Below are positions 18,401 to 27,212 of a stretch of 64,000 nt of DNA, piece by piece; within the stretch, counting starts at the first letter, position 1, and every line of letters begins with the position of its first letter. Source of the stretch: Pseudoduganella namucuonensis (GTDB lineage Bacteria > Pseudomonadota > Gammaproteobacteria > Burkholderiales > Burkholderiaceae_D). A program made the translations under genes and the position numbers. The DNA lies in contig NZ_FPBO01000021.1 in assembly GCF_900116645.1 (NCBI RefSeq), positions 1 through 64,000 of the forward strand, in the 5' to 3' direction. Under the pieces are notes generated by a model, which worked only from the letters and a program-made list of their open reading frames with translations, ran no database searches and was not told the origin of the DNA.

Positions 18401-18591
18401 CCACCGGCGCCGGCTCGGCCAGCCAGCGCGCCATCGGCACCGGCGTCATGGGCGGCATGATCACCGCCACCGTGCTGGCCGTGTTCCTGGTGCCGGTGTT
18501 CTTCGTGGTGGTGCGCAGGATATTCAAGGGAAGCGAGCGCCAACGCCGGCTGGCCGCGCACGAGCTGGACCTGCCAGAGAACAAAGCATGA
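15445..18591 (+). CDS. RND multidrug efflux pump, inner-membrane subunit (AcrB/MexB, HAE1 type)
   Basis: 1048 residues, the usual length. The start MAKFFIDRPVFAWVIALFIL is the classic HAE1 N-terminus. It has 12 membrane helices in two halves, two large periplasmic loops, and the proton-relay DD in GILVDDAIVVVENVERIM (about residue 408) with matching Lys in GLSAKNAILIIEFAKDL (about residue 938). It exports hydrophobic drugs using proton motive force. The stop overlaps the ATG of the outer-membrane gene by four bases (ATGA). Confidence 0.96.
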   Translation: MAKFFIDRPVFAWVIALFILLGGALSITMLPVAQYPTIAPPSIVITANYPGATAQVLDDAVTSVIEQEMNGADGLQYVESQSEANGSVNITVTFQPGTNPDLAAVDVQNRIKRVESRLPQAVTQQGVQVNKARSNILMFVGASSSDGKMDPAAIGDYLARNVVNEIKRLPGVGQAQLFGTERAMRVWVDPAKLVGYKLTMADVTAAIRAQNAQVSAGTVGDLPAPRSQTYSAPVVVQGQLTSPEEFAKVVLRAAGSGAVVRLGDVARIEMAGANSNISARLNGKPFVAIAVQQSLTGNALATANLVRAKMDELSKFFPPGLTYTVPYDTSLFVKISIEEVVKTLLEAVLLVFIVMYVFLQNFRYTLIPTIVVPVALLGTFAVMQVAGFSINVLTMFGMVLAIGILVDDAIVVVENVERIMSEEGLSPREATRKAMSQITGAIIGITLVLIAVFIPMAFFGGAVGAIYRQFSLSMVSAMVFSALMALTLTPALCATILKPVQAGHHHEKRGFFGWFNRRFAVTAAGYQGMIARILTRTGRYMLIFALICGVVAWLYARLPSSFLPNEDQGYIITNVQLPPGASKSRTEAVLNKVEEYLSKQPGVARTIAVAGFSFSGNGQNAGLVFVPLKDWSERGPEDAAEKIAGRAFGALSGIPDAIVFPLSPPPIRELGNATGITARLQDRSSQGHAALIAARNELMGLAAKSPVFKTLRPEGLEDAPLLQLDIDRDKANALGVAFADINSALSVALGSSYVNDFTSGGRQQRVIVQADAPRRMQPEDILRLHVRGASGSMVPLSSFTNARWITGAVQLVRYNGYPAIKLTGDAAPGRSTGEAMDELERLARQLPPGFGIEWTGQSLEEKTSGSQAPALFALSMLAAFLVLAALYESESIPVAVLLVVPLGVLGALLGATLRDLSNDVYFKVGLIAIIGLSAKNAILIIEFAKDLQAQGKGLIESTLEAVHLRFRPIIMTSLAFILGVLPLVIATGAGSASQRAIGTGVMGGMITATVLAVFLVPVFFVVVRRIFKGSERQRRLAAHELDLPENKA

Positions 18592-20246
18592 TGAAGACCG
18601 AAAACAAACGCAAGATCGCCGCCCCGCACAGGGCGACGGGCCGGGCAGCGGCATCGCCCACCCGCCATCGCGGCGGCATGCGCGCGGCCGGCGCCAGCCT
18701 GTCGGCGCTCGTCGCGCTGGGCCTGGCCGGCTGCTCGATGGCGCCGGCCTACCAGCGCCCGGACGCGCCGGTGGCCGCCGCCTACCCCGCCACACCCGCC
18801 GCCGCCGCATCCGCGCCCGCGGCGGCCTCCGCGAGCGCCAACGCCGGCGCCGCCACCGCCGGCAAAGCGGCCATCGACACCGGCTGGCGCGAGTTCTTCG
18901 CCGACCAGCGCCTGCGGGAACTGATCGCCGCCGCGCTCGAGCACAACCGCGACCTGCGCACCGCCGCGCTGCGCATCGAGGAGGCGCGCGCCGCCTACGA
19001 CATCCAGTCGGCGGACCGGCTGCCGAACGTGAACGCGTCGCTGGGCGCGACCCGCGCGCGCACGCCCGCCTTCCTGTCGCCCAGCGGGCAGGCGGTGATC
19101 GGCAGGCGCTTCGACGCGGGACTGGCCATCTCCTCGTTCGAGCTGGACTTCTTCGGCCGCGTGAAAAGCCTGAACGACGCCGCCTTGGCCAGCTACCTGG
19201 CCACGGACGAGGCGCGCCAAGCCGCGCAGATCAGCGTGGTGGCCGAAGTGGCCAAGGCCTGGTACACCGAGCGCGCCTACGCCGAGCAGTACGCGCTGGC
19301 GCGGCAGACCCACGAGGCGCGCGCCCGCACCTACCGGCTCACGCAGCAACGCGTGGACGCGGGCGCCTCCTCGCGCCTGGATCTGCGCTCCAACGAAACG
19401 CTGATGGAAACGGCGCGCGTGGCCGCGCTGACGCTGGCCCGCCAGCGCGCGCAGGCCGCCAACGCGCTGACGCTGCTGGTCGGCCGGCCGGCGGAAGCCG
19501 CCCCCGCGCAGGCCGGCGGCGCCATCGTTCCAACGCGGCCGACGCAGTCGCCGGTGCCCGCGTCCACGCCGCCCGGCGACCAGGCCGCCGGCAACGGCGC
19601 GGGCAACGGCGGCGTCAAGGCCCAGGGCCAGCCGGCCGACGCCGCCATCGACGCGATGAGCGCGATACCGGAAGGCCTGCCGTCCGAGCTGATCGCGCGC
19701 CGTCCGGACATCCGCGCCGCCGAGCAGCGGCTGCTGGCGGCCAACGCCAACATCGGCGCCGCGCGCGCCGCGTTCTTCCCGCGCATCAGCCTCACGGCCG
19801 CGGTGGGCAGCAGCAGCGCCGCGTTCTCCGGCCTGTTCGACGGTGGCAGCGGCAGCTGGTCCTTCGTGCCGCAACTGGCGCTGCCGATCTTCGACGCCGG
19901 CCGCAACCGCGCCAACCTGACGCTGGCCGAGGTGCGCAAGAACCTGGCCGTGGCCGACTACGAAAAGACCATCCAGACCGCGTTCCGCGAAGTGGCCGAC
20001 GCCCTGGCCGCGCGCAGCTACCTGGGCGACCAGGTGGCGGCCCAGCGCGCGGTGCAGGACGCGCAAGCCGAGCGTCTCAAGCTGCTGCAACTACGCTTCG
20101 AAAACGGCGTGGCCAGCTCGCTGGACGTGCTGGACGCCCAGCGCGAGCTATTCAGCGCCGAGCAGAACCTGGTCCAGGCGCGGCTGCTGCGCACCACCAG
20201 CGCGATCGACCTCTACCGCGCCCTCGGCGGCGGCCTCAAGCAATAA
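18588..20246 (+). CDS. RND efflux outer-membrane factor lipoprotein (NodT/OprM type)
   Basis: 552 residues, beginning MMKTENKRK, with a lipobox LAGC near residue 48 followed by SMAPAYQRPDAPV, the standard OprM/NodT start. The two efflux repeats include FFADQRLRELIAAALEHN and LIARRPDIRAAEQRLLAANANIGAARAAFFP. A Gly/Pro/Ala-rich insert (about residues 300-350) lengthens the protein over the usual 470-500. It closes the efflux operon with a 4-bp overlap to the pump. The large inverted repeat at 20255 follows. Confidence 0.95.
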   Translation: MMKTENKRKIAAPHRATGRAAASPTRHRGGMRAAGASLSALVALGLAGCSMAPAYQRPDAPVAAAYPATPAAAASAPAAASASANAGAATAGKAAIDTGWREFFADQRLRELIAAALEHNRDLRTAALRIEEARAAYDIQSADRLPNVNASLGATRARTPAFLSPSGQAVIGRRFDAGLAISSFELDFFGRVKSLNDAALASYLATDEARQAAQISVVAEVAKAWYTERAYAEQYALARQTHEARARTYRLTQQRVDAGASSRLDLRSNETLMETARVAALTLARQRAQAANALTLLVGRPAEAAPAQAGGAIVPTRPTQSPVPASTPPGDQAAGNGAGNGGVKAQGQPADAAIDAMSAIPEGLPSELIARRPDIRAAEQRLLAANANIGAARAAFFPRISLTAAVGSSSAAFSGLFDGGSGSWSFVPQLALPIFDAGRNRANLTLAEVRKNLAVADYEKTIQTAFREVADALAARSYLGDQVAAQRAVQDAQAERLKLLQLRFENGVASSLDVLDAQRELFSAEQNLVQARLLRTTSAIDLYRALGGGLKQ

Positions 20247-20254
20247 AAAGTTAT

Positions 20255-20347
20255 CACAATCACATCGGTGTCAGGCGCGACATTCGGACATCATTCCGCA
20301 TAGCGAGAAAATGTCCGAATGTCGCGCCTGACACCGATGTGATTGTG
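20255..20347. repeat. Large perfect inverted repeat (37-bp arms, 19-bp loop)
   Basis: Arms 20255-20291 and 20311-20347 are exact reverse complements; the arm contains CATCGGTGTCAGGCGCGACA. It begins 9 bp after the efflux operon stop and ends 35 bp before the patatin gene. It could act as a terminator, but the length and perfection are more like a dispersed extragenic palindrome or a miniature element. No other copy is in the window. Confidence 0.9.
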
Positions 20348-20381
20348 GCAAGATTTGATGATTTTTTAACGGGATGTGGAT

Positions 20382-21455
20382 ATGCAGTCTCCGATCACCA
20401 TTCGCCTGGGCGCGCGGGCGCGGCGGCGCATCGCGAGCGAGGGCTTGCGGGCGGCCGATGTGGCCATCATCCCGGCCGCCGCCGGCGGTCCGAAGGGCTT
20501 GGTGCTGCACGGCCTCGATCTGTGGTTGTTCGGCGAGTTCCTGCGCAAGGCGCCGCGCCAGCGCCGGCTGATCGGCGCCTCCATCGGCGCTTGGCGCATG
20601 GCCGCCGGCGCCTTCCACGACCCGGTCGCGGCGCACAAGCGCCTGGCCCACCACTACGCCCACCAGCGCTACGCGGCCACCGTGACCTCGGCCGACATCA
20701 CCCGCAATTGCCGCGCCCTGCTCGACGAGGTGCTGGACGGCCGCGGCGCCGAGATGCTCTCCAATCCCGACCACCACCTGTCCGTGATCGCGGTGCGCGG
20801 CATCGGCCCGCTGGCGCAAGCGGCCGGCAGCCGCTGGCGCGAGGCGGCCGGCTTTCTGCGCGCGGCCGCCGCCAACGCGGTCTCGCGCAAGCGCCTGGCC
20901 GGCGCCATGGAGCGCGTGGTGTTCCACGACAGCCGCGACGACGCGGCCTGGCTCAAACAGCAATTCGACGCCTTCGCCACCCGCTTCGTCGACCTCTCCG
21001 CCGACAACCTGCGCGACGCGCTGCTGGCCTCGGGCTCGATACCGATGGTGCTGCAGGCGGTGTCCGGCATCGCCGGCGCGCCGGACGGCGCCTACTGGGA
21101 CGGCGGCCTGATCGACTATCACCTGCACCTGCCCTACCAGCGCGATCCCGGCCTGGTGCTGTATCCGCACTTCAGCGATTACATCGTGCCGGGATGGCTG
21201 GACAAGTCCATGCCGTGGCGCCGCGCGCGCGACGCGTCGCTGGAGAACGTGATACTGGTGTCGCCGTCGCAGGCCTTCCTGGCGAAGCTGCCGAACGGGA
21301 AGATGCCGGACCGCTCGGACTTCAAGGCCTACGGCCAGAACCACGACACCCGCATCCGCGACTGGACCCGCGCCATCGGCGAAAGCGAGCGCATGGCCGA
21401 GGCCTTCGCGCGCTGGGTGGAGAAGCCTGACTTGAAGGTGACGGTCCCCTTCTGA
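20382..21455 (+). CDS. Patatin-like phospholipase
   Basis: A 357-residue patatin-family serine hydrolase. The nucleophile elbow is GASIGAW (GxSxG, Ser near residue 65), the oxyanion loop is PAAAGGPKG, and the catalytic Asp is in YWDGGLIDYH (DGG, near residue 244). No signal peptide, so probably cytoplasmic or membrane-associated, acting on phospholipid or lipid ester. The ATG at 20382 is chosen because CGGGA lies 7 bp before it; a GTG at 20376 is too close to that site. Single gene, convergent with hemW. Confidence 0.85.
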   Translation: MQSPITIRLGARARRRIASEGLRAADVAIIPAAAGGPKGLVLHGLDLWLFGEFLRKAPRQRRLIGASIGAWRMAAGAFHDPVAAHKRLAHHYAHQRYAATVTSADITRNCRALLDEVLDGRGAEMLSNPDHHLSVIAVRGIGPLAQAAGSRWREAAGFLRAAAANAVSRKRLAGAMERVVFHDSRDDAAWLKQQFDAFATRFVDLSADNLRDALLASGSIPMVLQAVSGIAGAPDGAYWDGGLIDYHLHLPYQRDPGLVLYPHFSDYIVPGWLDKSMPWRRARDASLENVILVSPSQAFLAKLPNGKMPDRSDFKAYGQNHDTRIRDWTRAIGESERMAEAFARWVEKPDLKVTVPF

Positions 21456-21518
21456 GCGCCGTCGATCCGCGCGCAATGGCGGAATAGCATAGCTACTCCG
21501 CCGCATCGCAGCGCTGCC

Positions 21519-22766
21519 TCAAGCGTTCAGGAAGATCTGCTGCAAATCGTTGAGGAAGCGCTGTCCCAGTTCGGTGGGCTTGATCAGCATGTGGTCGCGG
21601 TACAGCAGCCCCTTGGCCTCCGCCTCGTCGAGCCCCTTCTCGATCGCGTTGATCGTCAACCCGGTGCGTTCCGCGAACAGGTTGGGCGCGAAGCCCTCGT
21701 GCAGGCGCAGCGCGTTCAGCATGAACTCGAAGCCCATGTCGTCGCGGCCGATTTCGTATTCCTCCTGCACCGGATTGCCCGCCTTCACCTGCTCCATATA
21801 GGACTTGGGCTGCTTGTAGCGCGCCTGCCGCAGCACGCGGTGCGGGAACGAGATCTTCGAGTGCGCGCCCGCGCCGATGCCGATGTAGTCGCCGAAGGTC
21901 CAGTAATTGAGGTTGTGCCGCGCGCGATGGCCCGGCCGCGCGTAGGCGGACACCTCGTACTGCCCGTAGCCATGCGCGGCGGTCATCTCGGCGATCATGT
22001 CCTGCATGTCGGCGCTGGCGTCGTCGTCCGGCAGCGCCGGCGGGTACTTGGCGAACACCGTGTTCGGTTCCATCGTCAGGTGGTATAGCGACAGGTGCGG
22101 CGGCTTGAACGACATCGCCGTCTCGATGTCCGTCCTCGCCTCCTCCAGCGTCTGCGACGGCAGCGCGTACATCAGGTCCAGGTTGAAGTTGTCGAAGTTG
22201 GCGAGCGCGATCTCCACCGCGCGGCGCGCCTCGCCGCCGTCGTGGATGCGGCCCAGCGCCTTCAGGTGCGCCTCGTTGAAACTCTGGATGCCGATCGACA
22301 GGCGGTTGATGCCGCTGGCGCGGTAGGACTTGAACTTCTCGGCCTCGAAGGTGCCGGGATTGGCCTCCATCGTGATCTCGATGTCGGTGTCCATCGGCAG
22401 CAGCGTGCGCACGTCCGACATCAGCCGGTCCAGCGCGGCCGCCGACATCAGGCTGGGCGTGCCGCCGCCGATGAAGATGGTCTGTATCCGGCGGCCCCAG
22501 ATCAGCGGCAGCGCCATTTCCAGGTCGGCGCGCAGCGCGTCCAGGTAGGCCTGTTCCGGCACCTCGCCCTTGGCCTCGTGCGAATTGAAGTCGCAGTACG
22601 GGCACTTGCGCACGCACCACGGCCAGTGGATGTACAGCGACAGCGGCGGCAGCGCCGCGAGATTCAGCGCGCCAGGCTGCAGGTAGTGCAGCGCGGTGCT
22701 GGCGGCGGCCGCGTTGTTGCCTGGACTCGCGGCCGGCTTGGAGCCGGCGACCTTGATCGGGATCAT
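21519..22766 (-). CDS. hemW: HemW, radical-SAM heme chaperone
   Basis: 415 residues, formerly annotated as oxygen-independent coproporphyrinogen III oxidase-like. The radical-SAM cluster motif is CVRKCPYC (CxxxCxxC, near residue 50), followed by the SAM-binding FIGGGTPS. The HNxxYW signature (HNLNYWTFGDYIGIGAGAHS) and the C-terminal HemN-like domain distinguish HemW. It should insert heme into respiratory enzymes. Its ATG overlaps the rdgB stop by four bases, so rdgB-hemW is one operon. Confidence 0.95.
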   Translation of the reverse strand: MIPIKVAGSKPAASPGNNAAAASTALHYLQPGALNLAALPPLSLYIHWPWCVRKCPYCDFNSHEAKGEVPEQAYLDALRADLEMALPLIWGRRIQTIFIGGGTPSLMSAAALDRLMSDVRTLLPMDTDIEITMEANPGTFEAEKFKSYRASGINRLSIGIQSFNEAHLKALGRIHDGGEARRAVEIALANFDNFNLDLMYALPSQTLEEARTDIETAMSFKPPHLSLYHLTMEPNTVFAKYPPALPDDDASADMQDMIAEMTAAHGYGQYEVSAYARPGHRARHNLNYWTFGDYIGIGAGAHSKISFPHRVLRQARYKQPKSYMEQVKAGNPVQEEYEIGRDDMGFEFMLNALRLHEGFAPNLFAERTGLTINAIEKGLDEAEAKGLLYRDHMLIKPTELGQRFLNDLQQIFLNA

Positions 22767-23347
22767 TTCAGTTTTTCCACCAGTGCGCGCAAGGCCTGGC
22801 CGCGGTGCGACATGCGGTTCTTCTCGTCCGCGGTCAGCTCGGCGGCGCACTTGCCCAGCTCCGGGATGTGGAAATGTGGGTCGTAGCCGAAGCCGCCGCC
22901 GCCGCGCGGCTGGTCGACGATCTCGCCGTTCCAGCGTCCGTCGGCGATCACCGGCTGCGGGTCGTCCGCGTGGCGCACGAACACCAGCACGCAGTAGTAG
23001 TAGGCCGATTTGTCGGCATGCGCGGCCAGGTCGGCCACCACCTTGGCGTTGTTGGCCGCGTCCGATTTGGGCTCGCCCGCGTAGCGCGCGGAGAACACGC
23101 CGGGCGCGCCGCCCAGCGCGTTGACGCACACGCCGGAATCGTCCGCCAGCGCCGGCAGGCCGGTCAGGCGCGAGGCGTGGCGCGCCTTGGCCAGCGCGTT
23201 CTCGACGAAGGTGAAGTAAGGCTCGTCCGCCTCGGGCACGCCGTGTTCGCCCTGCGCGTGCACGTCGAAACCGACGGTCGCGAGCAGTTCGTTGAATTCC
23301 TTGAGCTTGCCGGCGTTGTTGGAAGCGAGGATGAGGCGTTGGGTCAT
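22763..23347 (-). CDS. rdgB: RdgB/HAM1 non-canonical purine NTP pyrophosphatase
   Basis: 194 residues. It removes ITP, dITP and XTP from the nucleotide pool. Motifs: LILASNNAGKLKE at the start, ALADDSGVCVNALGG, GFGYDPHF and KNRMSHRGQAL near the end, all diagnostic. In related genomes rph lies directly upstream; here an amylase, an oxidoreductase and a LysR gene separate them. Confidence 0.96.
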   Translation of the reverse strand: MTQRLILASNNAGKLKEFNELLATVGFDVHAQGEHGVPEADEPYFTFVENALAKARHASRLTGLPALADDSGVCVNALGGAPGVFSARYAGEPKSDAANNAKVVADLAAHADKSAYYYCVLVFVRHADDPQPVIADGRWNGEIVDQPRGGGGFGYDPHFHIPELGKCAAELTADEKNRMSHRGQALRALVEKLK

Positions 23348-23445
23348 GGCGGATAGGGGCTTTTTTCAGGGAGCCGACATTGTATCCCCTTTGCCGTGGC
23401 GGCCATGTCACAGGCCGAAAATTCCAGTTTACTTTTTGCGGCAAT

Positions 23446-23516
23446 GTAGTGAAACTACTTATTAAATAATATTCTTTAATTAATCAACTAAGGCGACTAC
23501 ATATATTTATGTAGTC
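23446..23516. promoter_or_regulatory. Two inverted repeats with GTAG/CTAC half-sites upstream of the amylase
   Basis: GTAGT-GAA-ACTAC lies at 23446-23458, and arms GACTACATA/TATGTAGTC with a 4-bp loop at 23495-23516. The region between is AT-rich, in contrast to the GC-rich background, and probably contains the promoter. The shared half-site suggests a carbohydrate-responsive regulator binding twice; which one is unknown. Confidence 0.5.
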
Positions 23517-23599
23517 ATAGTACGAAAAGGAGGTCAGCAAAACAACTCACTCAGGCCCGGTTCGAACAACACCAAAAATCACACATGGAGACTTTACGG

Positions 23600-25180
23600 A
23601 TGAAAATGCAACGGCTTTTCTTCGGGGCTGCGCTCGCCCTCACCGCGGGCGCCAGCCTGGCCCAGACCAACGGCACCATGCTTCAGTATTTCGACTGGGA
23701 TTCCAATGGCGACGGCCAGCACTGGAACCGCGTCAAGAACAATTCCGCCTCCTGGGCCGGCAAGGGCGTGACCGCCTTCTGGCTGCCGCCCGCCTACAAG
23801 GGCAATTCGGGCGCCACCGACGTCGGCTACGGCGTCTACGACATCTACGACCTGGGCGAATTCAACCAAAAAGGCAGCGTGCGCACGCGCTGGGGCACCA
23901 AGGACGAGTACATCGCCGCCATCGACGCGGCCCACGCGGCCGGCATCCAGGTCTACGCCGACATCGTGCTGAACCACCGCATCGGCGCGGACGCCACCGA
24001 GAGCGCCACCGCCGTGCGCGTGGACCCGAACAACCGCAACGCGGAATTCGGCGGCGACATCGGCATCCAGAGCTGGACCGCCTTCAACTTCCCCGGCCGC
24101 GTGCAGGCCAACGGCACGCTCAAGTACAACAACTTCAAGTGGTCGTGGTACCACTTCGACGGCGTGGACTGGGCGCAGAACCTGGGCGCGGACGGCTGCT
24201 CCGGCTGCCGCATCTACAAGTTCCGCGGCACCGGCAAGGGCTGGGACCCGGAGGTGAGCAACGAGAAGGGCAACTACGACTATCTGATGGGCGCGGACGT
24301 GGACTTCCAGCACCCGGACGTGCGCAGCCACCTGAAGGACTGGGGCGTGTGGTACACCAACACCGCGAAGCTGGACGGCTTCCGCATCGACGCCACGAAG
24401 CACATCATGTCCAGCTACTTCAACGAGTGGCTGTACCACGTGCGCACGGCCACCGGCAAGCCTAACGCCTTCGCGGTCTCCGAATACTGGGACGCCGACA
24501 TCAACCGCCTGAACACCTATGTGAACTCGGTGAACGGCACCGCCAACGACAAGATGTCCTCCTTCGACGTGCCGCTGCACGCCAAGTTCCAGCAGGCCGG
24601 CAACGCCTGGGGCGGTTTCGACATGGGCTCGCTGTTGACCAACACGCTGGTGTCCTGGCAGCCGACCAAGGCCGCGACCTTCGTCGACAACCACGACACG
24701 CTCGACGGCCGCGCGCTGTCGTCCAAGGTGCTGGACTGGTTCAAGCCCATGGCCTACGCCACCATCCTGCTGCGCCAGGGCGGCTATCCGACCGTGTTCC
24801 TGGGCGACTACGAGGGCGTGCCGGGCAAGGTGGCCAACCACGGCTGGATGCTGGACCAGTTGATGAAGGCCCGCAAGTTCCACGCCTACGGCGCGCAGAA
24901 CGACTACTTCGACCACTCGGACGTGGTGGGCTGGACCCGCGAGGGCGACGCCCAGCACTGGTACGGCGTGGCCGTGCTGATGAACGACAACCAGAACACG
25001 GCCGGCGCGAAATGGATGTACGTGGGCGGCGCGCACGCCAACCAGTGCTTCACCGACGTGACCAACGCGGTGGCGGCCCAGGTGTGCGCGAACGCCAGCG
25101 GCTGGGGCTATTTCCAGGCGCCGGCGGGCAAGGTGACGGTGTGGGTGCGGGCCGGGAAGTACGGCCTGAACATCAACTAG
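23600..25180 (+). CDS. Secreted alpha-amylase, GH13
   Basis: 526 residues starting MKMQRLFFGAALALTAGA, a Sec signal peptide cleaved about after SLAQ. All four GH13 regions are present: YADIVLNH, GFRIDATKH with the nucleophile Asp, AVSEYWDAD with the acid Glu, and FVDNHDT. The opening TMLQYFDWDSNGDGQHW and overall layout resemble liquefying (Bacillus-type, GH13_5) amylases. No separate starch-binding domain. The ATG at 23600 is preferred to 23585 because GGAG lies 9 bp before it. It sits between rdgB and the oxidoreductase, breaking a conserved gene order. Confidence 0.93.
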   Translation: MKMQRLFFGAALALTAGASLAQTNGTMLQYFDWDSNGDGQHWNRVKNNSASWAGKGVTAFWLPPAYKGNSGATDVGYGVYDIYDLGEFNQKGSVRTRWGTKDEYIAAIDAAHAAGIQVYADIVLNHRIGADATESATAVRVDPNNRNAEFGGDIGIQSWTAFNFPGRVQANGTLKYNNFKWSWYHFDGVDWAQNLGADGCSGCRIYKFRGTGKGWDPEVSNEKGNYDYLMGADVDFQHPDVRSHLKDWGVWYTNTAKLDGFRIDATKHIMSSYFNEWLYHVRTATGKPNAFAVSEYWDADINRLNTYVNSVNGTANDKMSSFDVPLHAKFQQAGNAWGGFDMGSLLTNTLVSWQPTKAATFVDNHDTLDGRALSSKVLDWFKPMAYATILLRQGGYPTVFLGDYEGVPGKVANHGWMLDQLMKARKFHAYGAQNDYFDHSDVVGWTREGDAQHWYGVAVLMNDNQNTAGAKWMYVGGAHANQCFTDVTNAVAAQVCANASGWGYFQAPAGKVTVWVRAGKYGLNIN

Positions 25181-25190
25181 CGGCGGAGCA

Positions 25191-26201
25191 TCAGGGCGCG
25201 ACCTTCAGCACCAGCTTGCCGTTGTTCGCGCCGCTGAACAGCTTCGCGAAGGTGTCGGGGAAGGTCTCCAGGCCGGCCACGACGTCTTCGCGGGTCTTCA
25301 GCCGGCCGGCCGCGATCCAGCCGCCCATGGCGGTGATGGCCTCCATCGCGCGCGGATAGTAGTCGGCCACCATCACGCCGCGCATCGTGGCGCGCTTGAC
25401 CAGCAGCTGCAGGTAGTTGGACGGCCCCTTGACGGCGGTGGTGTTGTTGTACTGCGAGATGGCGCCGCAGATCACGATGCGCGCGCCGTGCGCCAGCTTG
25501 CCCAGCACCGCGTCCAGGATGTCGCCGCCGACATTGTCGAAATACACGTCCACGCCGTTGGGCGCGTGCTGCTTGAGCGCCCGCCCCACGTCCTCGCTCT
25601 TGTAGTCGATGGCGGCGTCGAAGCCCAGTTCCTCCACCAGGTAGCGGCACTTGTCCGCGCCGCCGGCGATGCCGACCACGCGCGCGCCCTTGATCTTGGC
25701 GATCTGCCCCACCACCATGCCGACCGCGCCCGCCGCGCCGGACACCACCACCGTCTCGCCCTCCTTGGGCTGGCCCACCTCCAGCAGGCCGAAATACGCG
25801 GTCAGTCCCGGCATGCCCAGCGCGCCCAGGAACAGCGGCAGCGGCGCCAGCGCGGGATTCACCTTGGTCAGGCCCTGGCCGGTGGAGTACGCGTATTCCT
25901 GCACGCCCAGCAGGCCGCTCACATGGTCGCCCACCGCGAAGCCGGCGTTGTTCGAGGCCACCACGCGGCCCACGGCGATGGCGCGCATCACCTCGCCGAT
26001 GGCCACCGGCGGCATGTAGGACTCCTTGCTTTCGTTCATCCAGCCGCGCATGGCCGGGTCCAGCGACACGTATTCCAGCCGCACCAGCACCTCGCCCTCG
26101 GCCGGCTCGCGCAACGGCTCGGCCACGTAGTCGAAATCGGCGCGCTGGACGGCGCCCACGGGACGGCGGGCGAGGCGGAACTGGTGGTTGGTGGTGTTCA
26201 T
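25191..26201 (-). CDS. NADP-dependent MDR oxidoreductase (CurA/YncB type)
   Basis: 336 residues of the zinc-free medium-chain reductase family. The N-terminus FRLARRPVGAV and LDPAMRGWMNESKESYMPPV are typical of curcumin/alkenal double-bond reductases. The nucleotide-binding loop is VSGAAGAVGMVVGQIAK, followed by GIAGGADKCRYLVEELG. It probably reduces alpha,beta-unsaturated ketones or aldehydes with NADPH. It converges on the amylase with a 10-bp gap and is divergent from a LysR gene that likely controls it. Confidence 0.9.
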   Translation of the reverse strand: MNTTNHQFRLARRPVGAVQRADFDYVAEPLREPAEGEVLVRLEYVSLDPAMRGWMNESKESYMPPVAIGEVMRAIAVGRVVASNNAGFAVGDHVSGLLGVQEYAYSTGQGLTKVNPALAPLPLFLGALGMPGLTAYFGLLEVGQPKEGETVVVSGAAGAVGMVVGQIAKIKGARVVGIAGGADKCRYLVEELGFDAAIDYKSEDVGRALKQHAPNGVDVYFDNVGGDILDAVLGKLAHGARIVICGAISQYNNTTAVKGPSNYLQLLVKRATMRGVMVADYYPRAMEAITAMGGWIAAGRLKTREDVVAGLETFPDTFAKLFSGANNGKLVLKVAP

Positions 26202-26318
26202 GTCGGCATTCCTTCATCAAAGTGGATGAGGGAAGTATAGGGCCCGCTTCGTTGCTTGATAAGTCATCAATATCGCATTACATTGTTGCCTGAACAGCGA
26301 CAATCAAGGGGGGGCATC

Positions 26319-27212
26319 ATGGCGCTCAATCCGCAGCGGCTGGCGATATTCGCCGCCATCATCCAGGCCGGCAGCATCAGCGCGGCCGCGCTGCAGCTAC
26401 GCTGCGGCAAATCCGTGGTGTCGCGCCAGCTGGCGAAGCTGGAGGAGGAGCTGGGCGCGCGCCTGATACAGCGCTCCACGCGGAGGCTGGCGCTCACCGA
26501 GATCGGCGAACTGGTGCTGCAGGAGGCCAGGCGGATCGAGCGGGCCTTGGCCAATATCGAGCAATTGAGCGGGCAGTACCAGCAACAGGCGCGCGGGCTG
26601 CTGCGCGTGTCGTGTTCGATGGCGGGCAGGCGGGTGCTGGTGCCGCTGCTGGCCGAATTCACCACGCGCCATCCGCAGGTGAAGGTGGCGCTGCAGCTGG
26701 ACGACCGCATGGTGGACCTGATCGCGGAGCAGATCGACGTGGCGATCCGCACCTCCAACCTGGTCGACTCGACGCTGATCGCGCGCAAGCTGAGCGACAA
26801 CCCCAGCGTCATCGTGGCCGCCCCCTCCTACCTGACGCGCGCGGGCACGCCGCAAACGGTGGACGACTTGCGGCACCACGCCTGCCTGCTGTACGCGGTG
26901 GGTAGCCGGGTGTACGACGAGTGGGCGTTCCAGGGCCCGGGCGGGCCGTACACGGTGCGGGTGGACGGCCCGCTGCAGATGAACGACGGCGGCGCGCTGG
27001 TGACGGCGGCGGCGGGCGGCGCGGGGATATTGAAGGTGCCGCTGCCGCTGGTGCGGGAGGAGTTGGCCAGCGGGGAGCTGGTGAAGGTGCTGGCGCACCT
27101 GCCGCTGCCGCCGGGCCCCTCCAACTACGCCGTGTACCCGGCGCGCGACTTCCTCGCGCTGAAGACGGCGGCGTTCGTGGACTTCCTGCAGGAGCGCCTA
27201 AGTCACAGCTGA
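26319..27212 (+). CDS. LysR-family transcriptional regulator
   Basis: 297 residues. The N-terminal winged HTH covers LAIFAAIIQAGSISAAALQL and VVSRQLAKLEEELGARLIQRS; the rest is the periplasmic-binding-like effector domain. The ATG at 26319 has a GGGGGG-rich site 5-10 bp upstream. It is divergent from the oxidoreductase across about 118 bp, the classic LysR arrangement, so I infer that it regulates that gene. Its stop codon lies in the first copy of the repeat at 27210. Confidence 0.92.
   Translation: MALNPQRLAIFAAIIQAGSISAAALQLRCGKSVVSRQLAKLEEELGARLIQRSTRRLALTEIGELVLQEARRIERALANIEQLSGQYQQQARGLLRVSCSMAGRRVLVPLLAEFTTRHPQVKVALQLDDRMVDLIAEQIDVAIRTSNLVDSTLIARKLSDNPSVIVAAPSYLTRAGTPQTVDDLRHHACLLYAVGSRVYDEWAFQGPGGPYTVRVDGPLQMNDGGALVTAAAGGAGILKVPLPLVREELASGELVKVLAHLPLPPGPSNYAVYPARDFLALKTAAFVDFLQERLSHS

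Noticed and set aside
14260..18810. A 1516-residue minus-strand frame
   Set aside because: Low-complexity His/Gly/Asp/Arg composition, antisense to the RND adaptor and pump genes.
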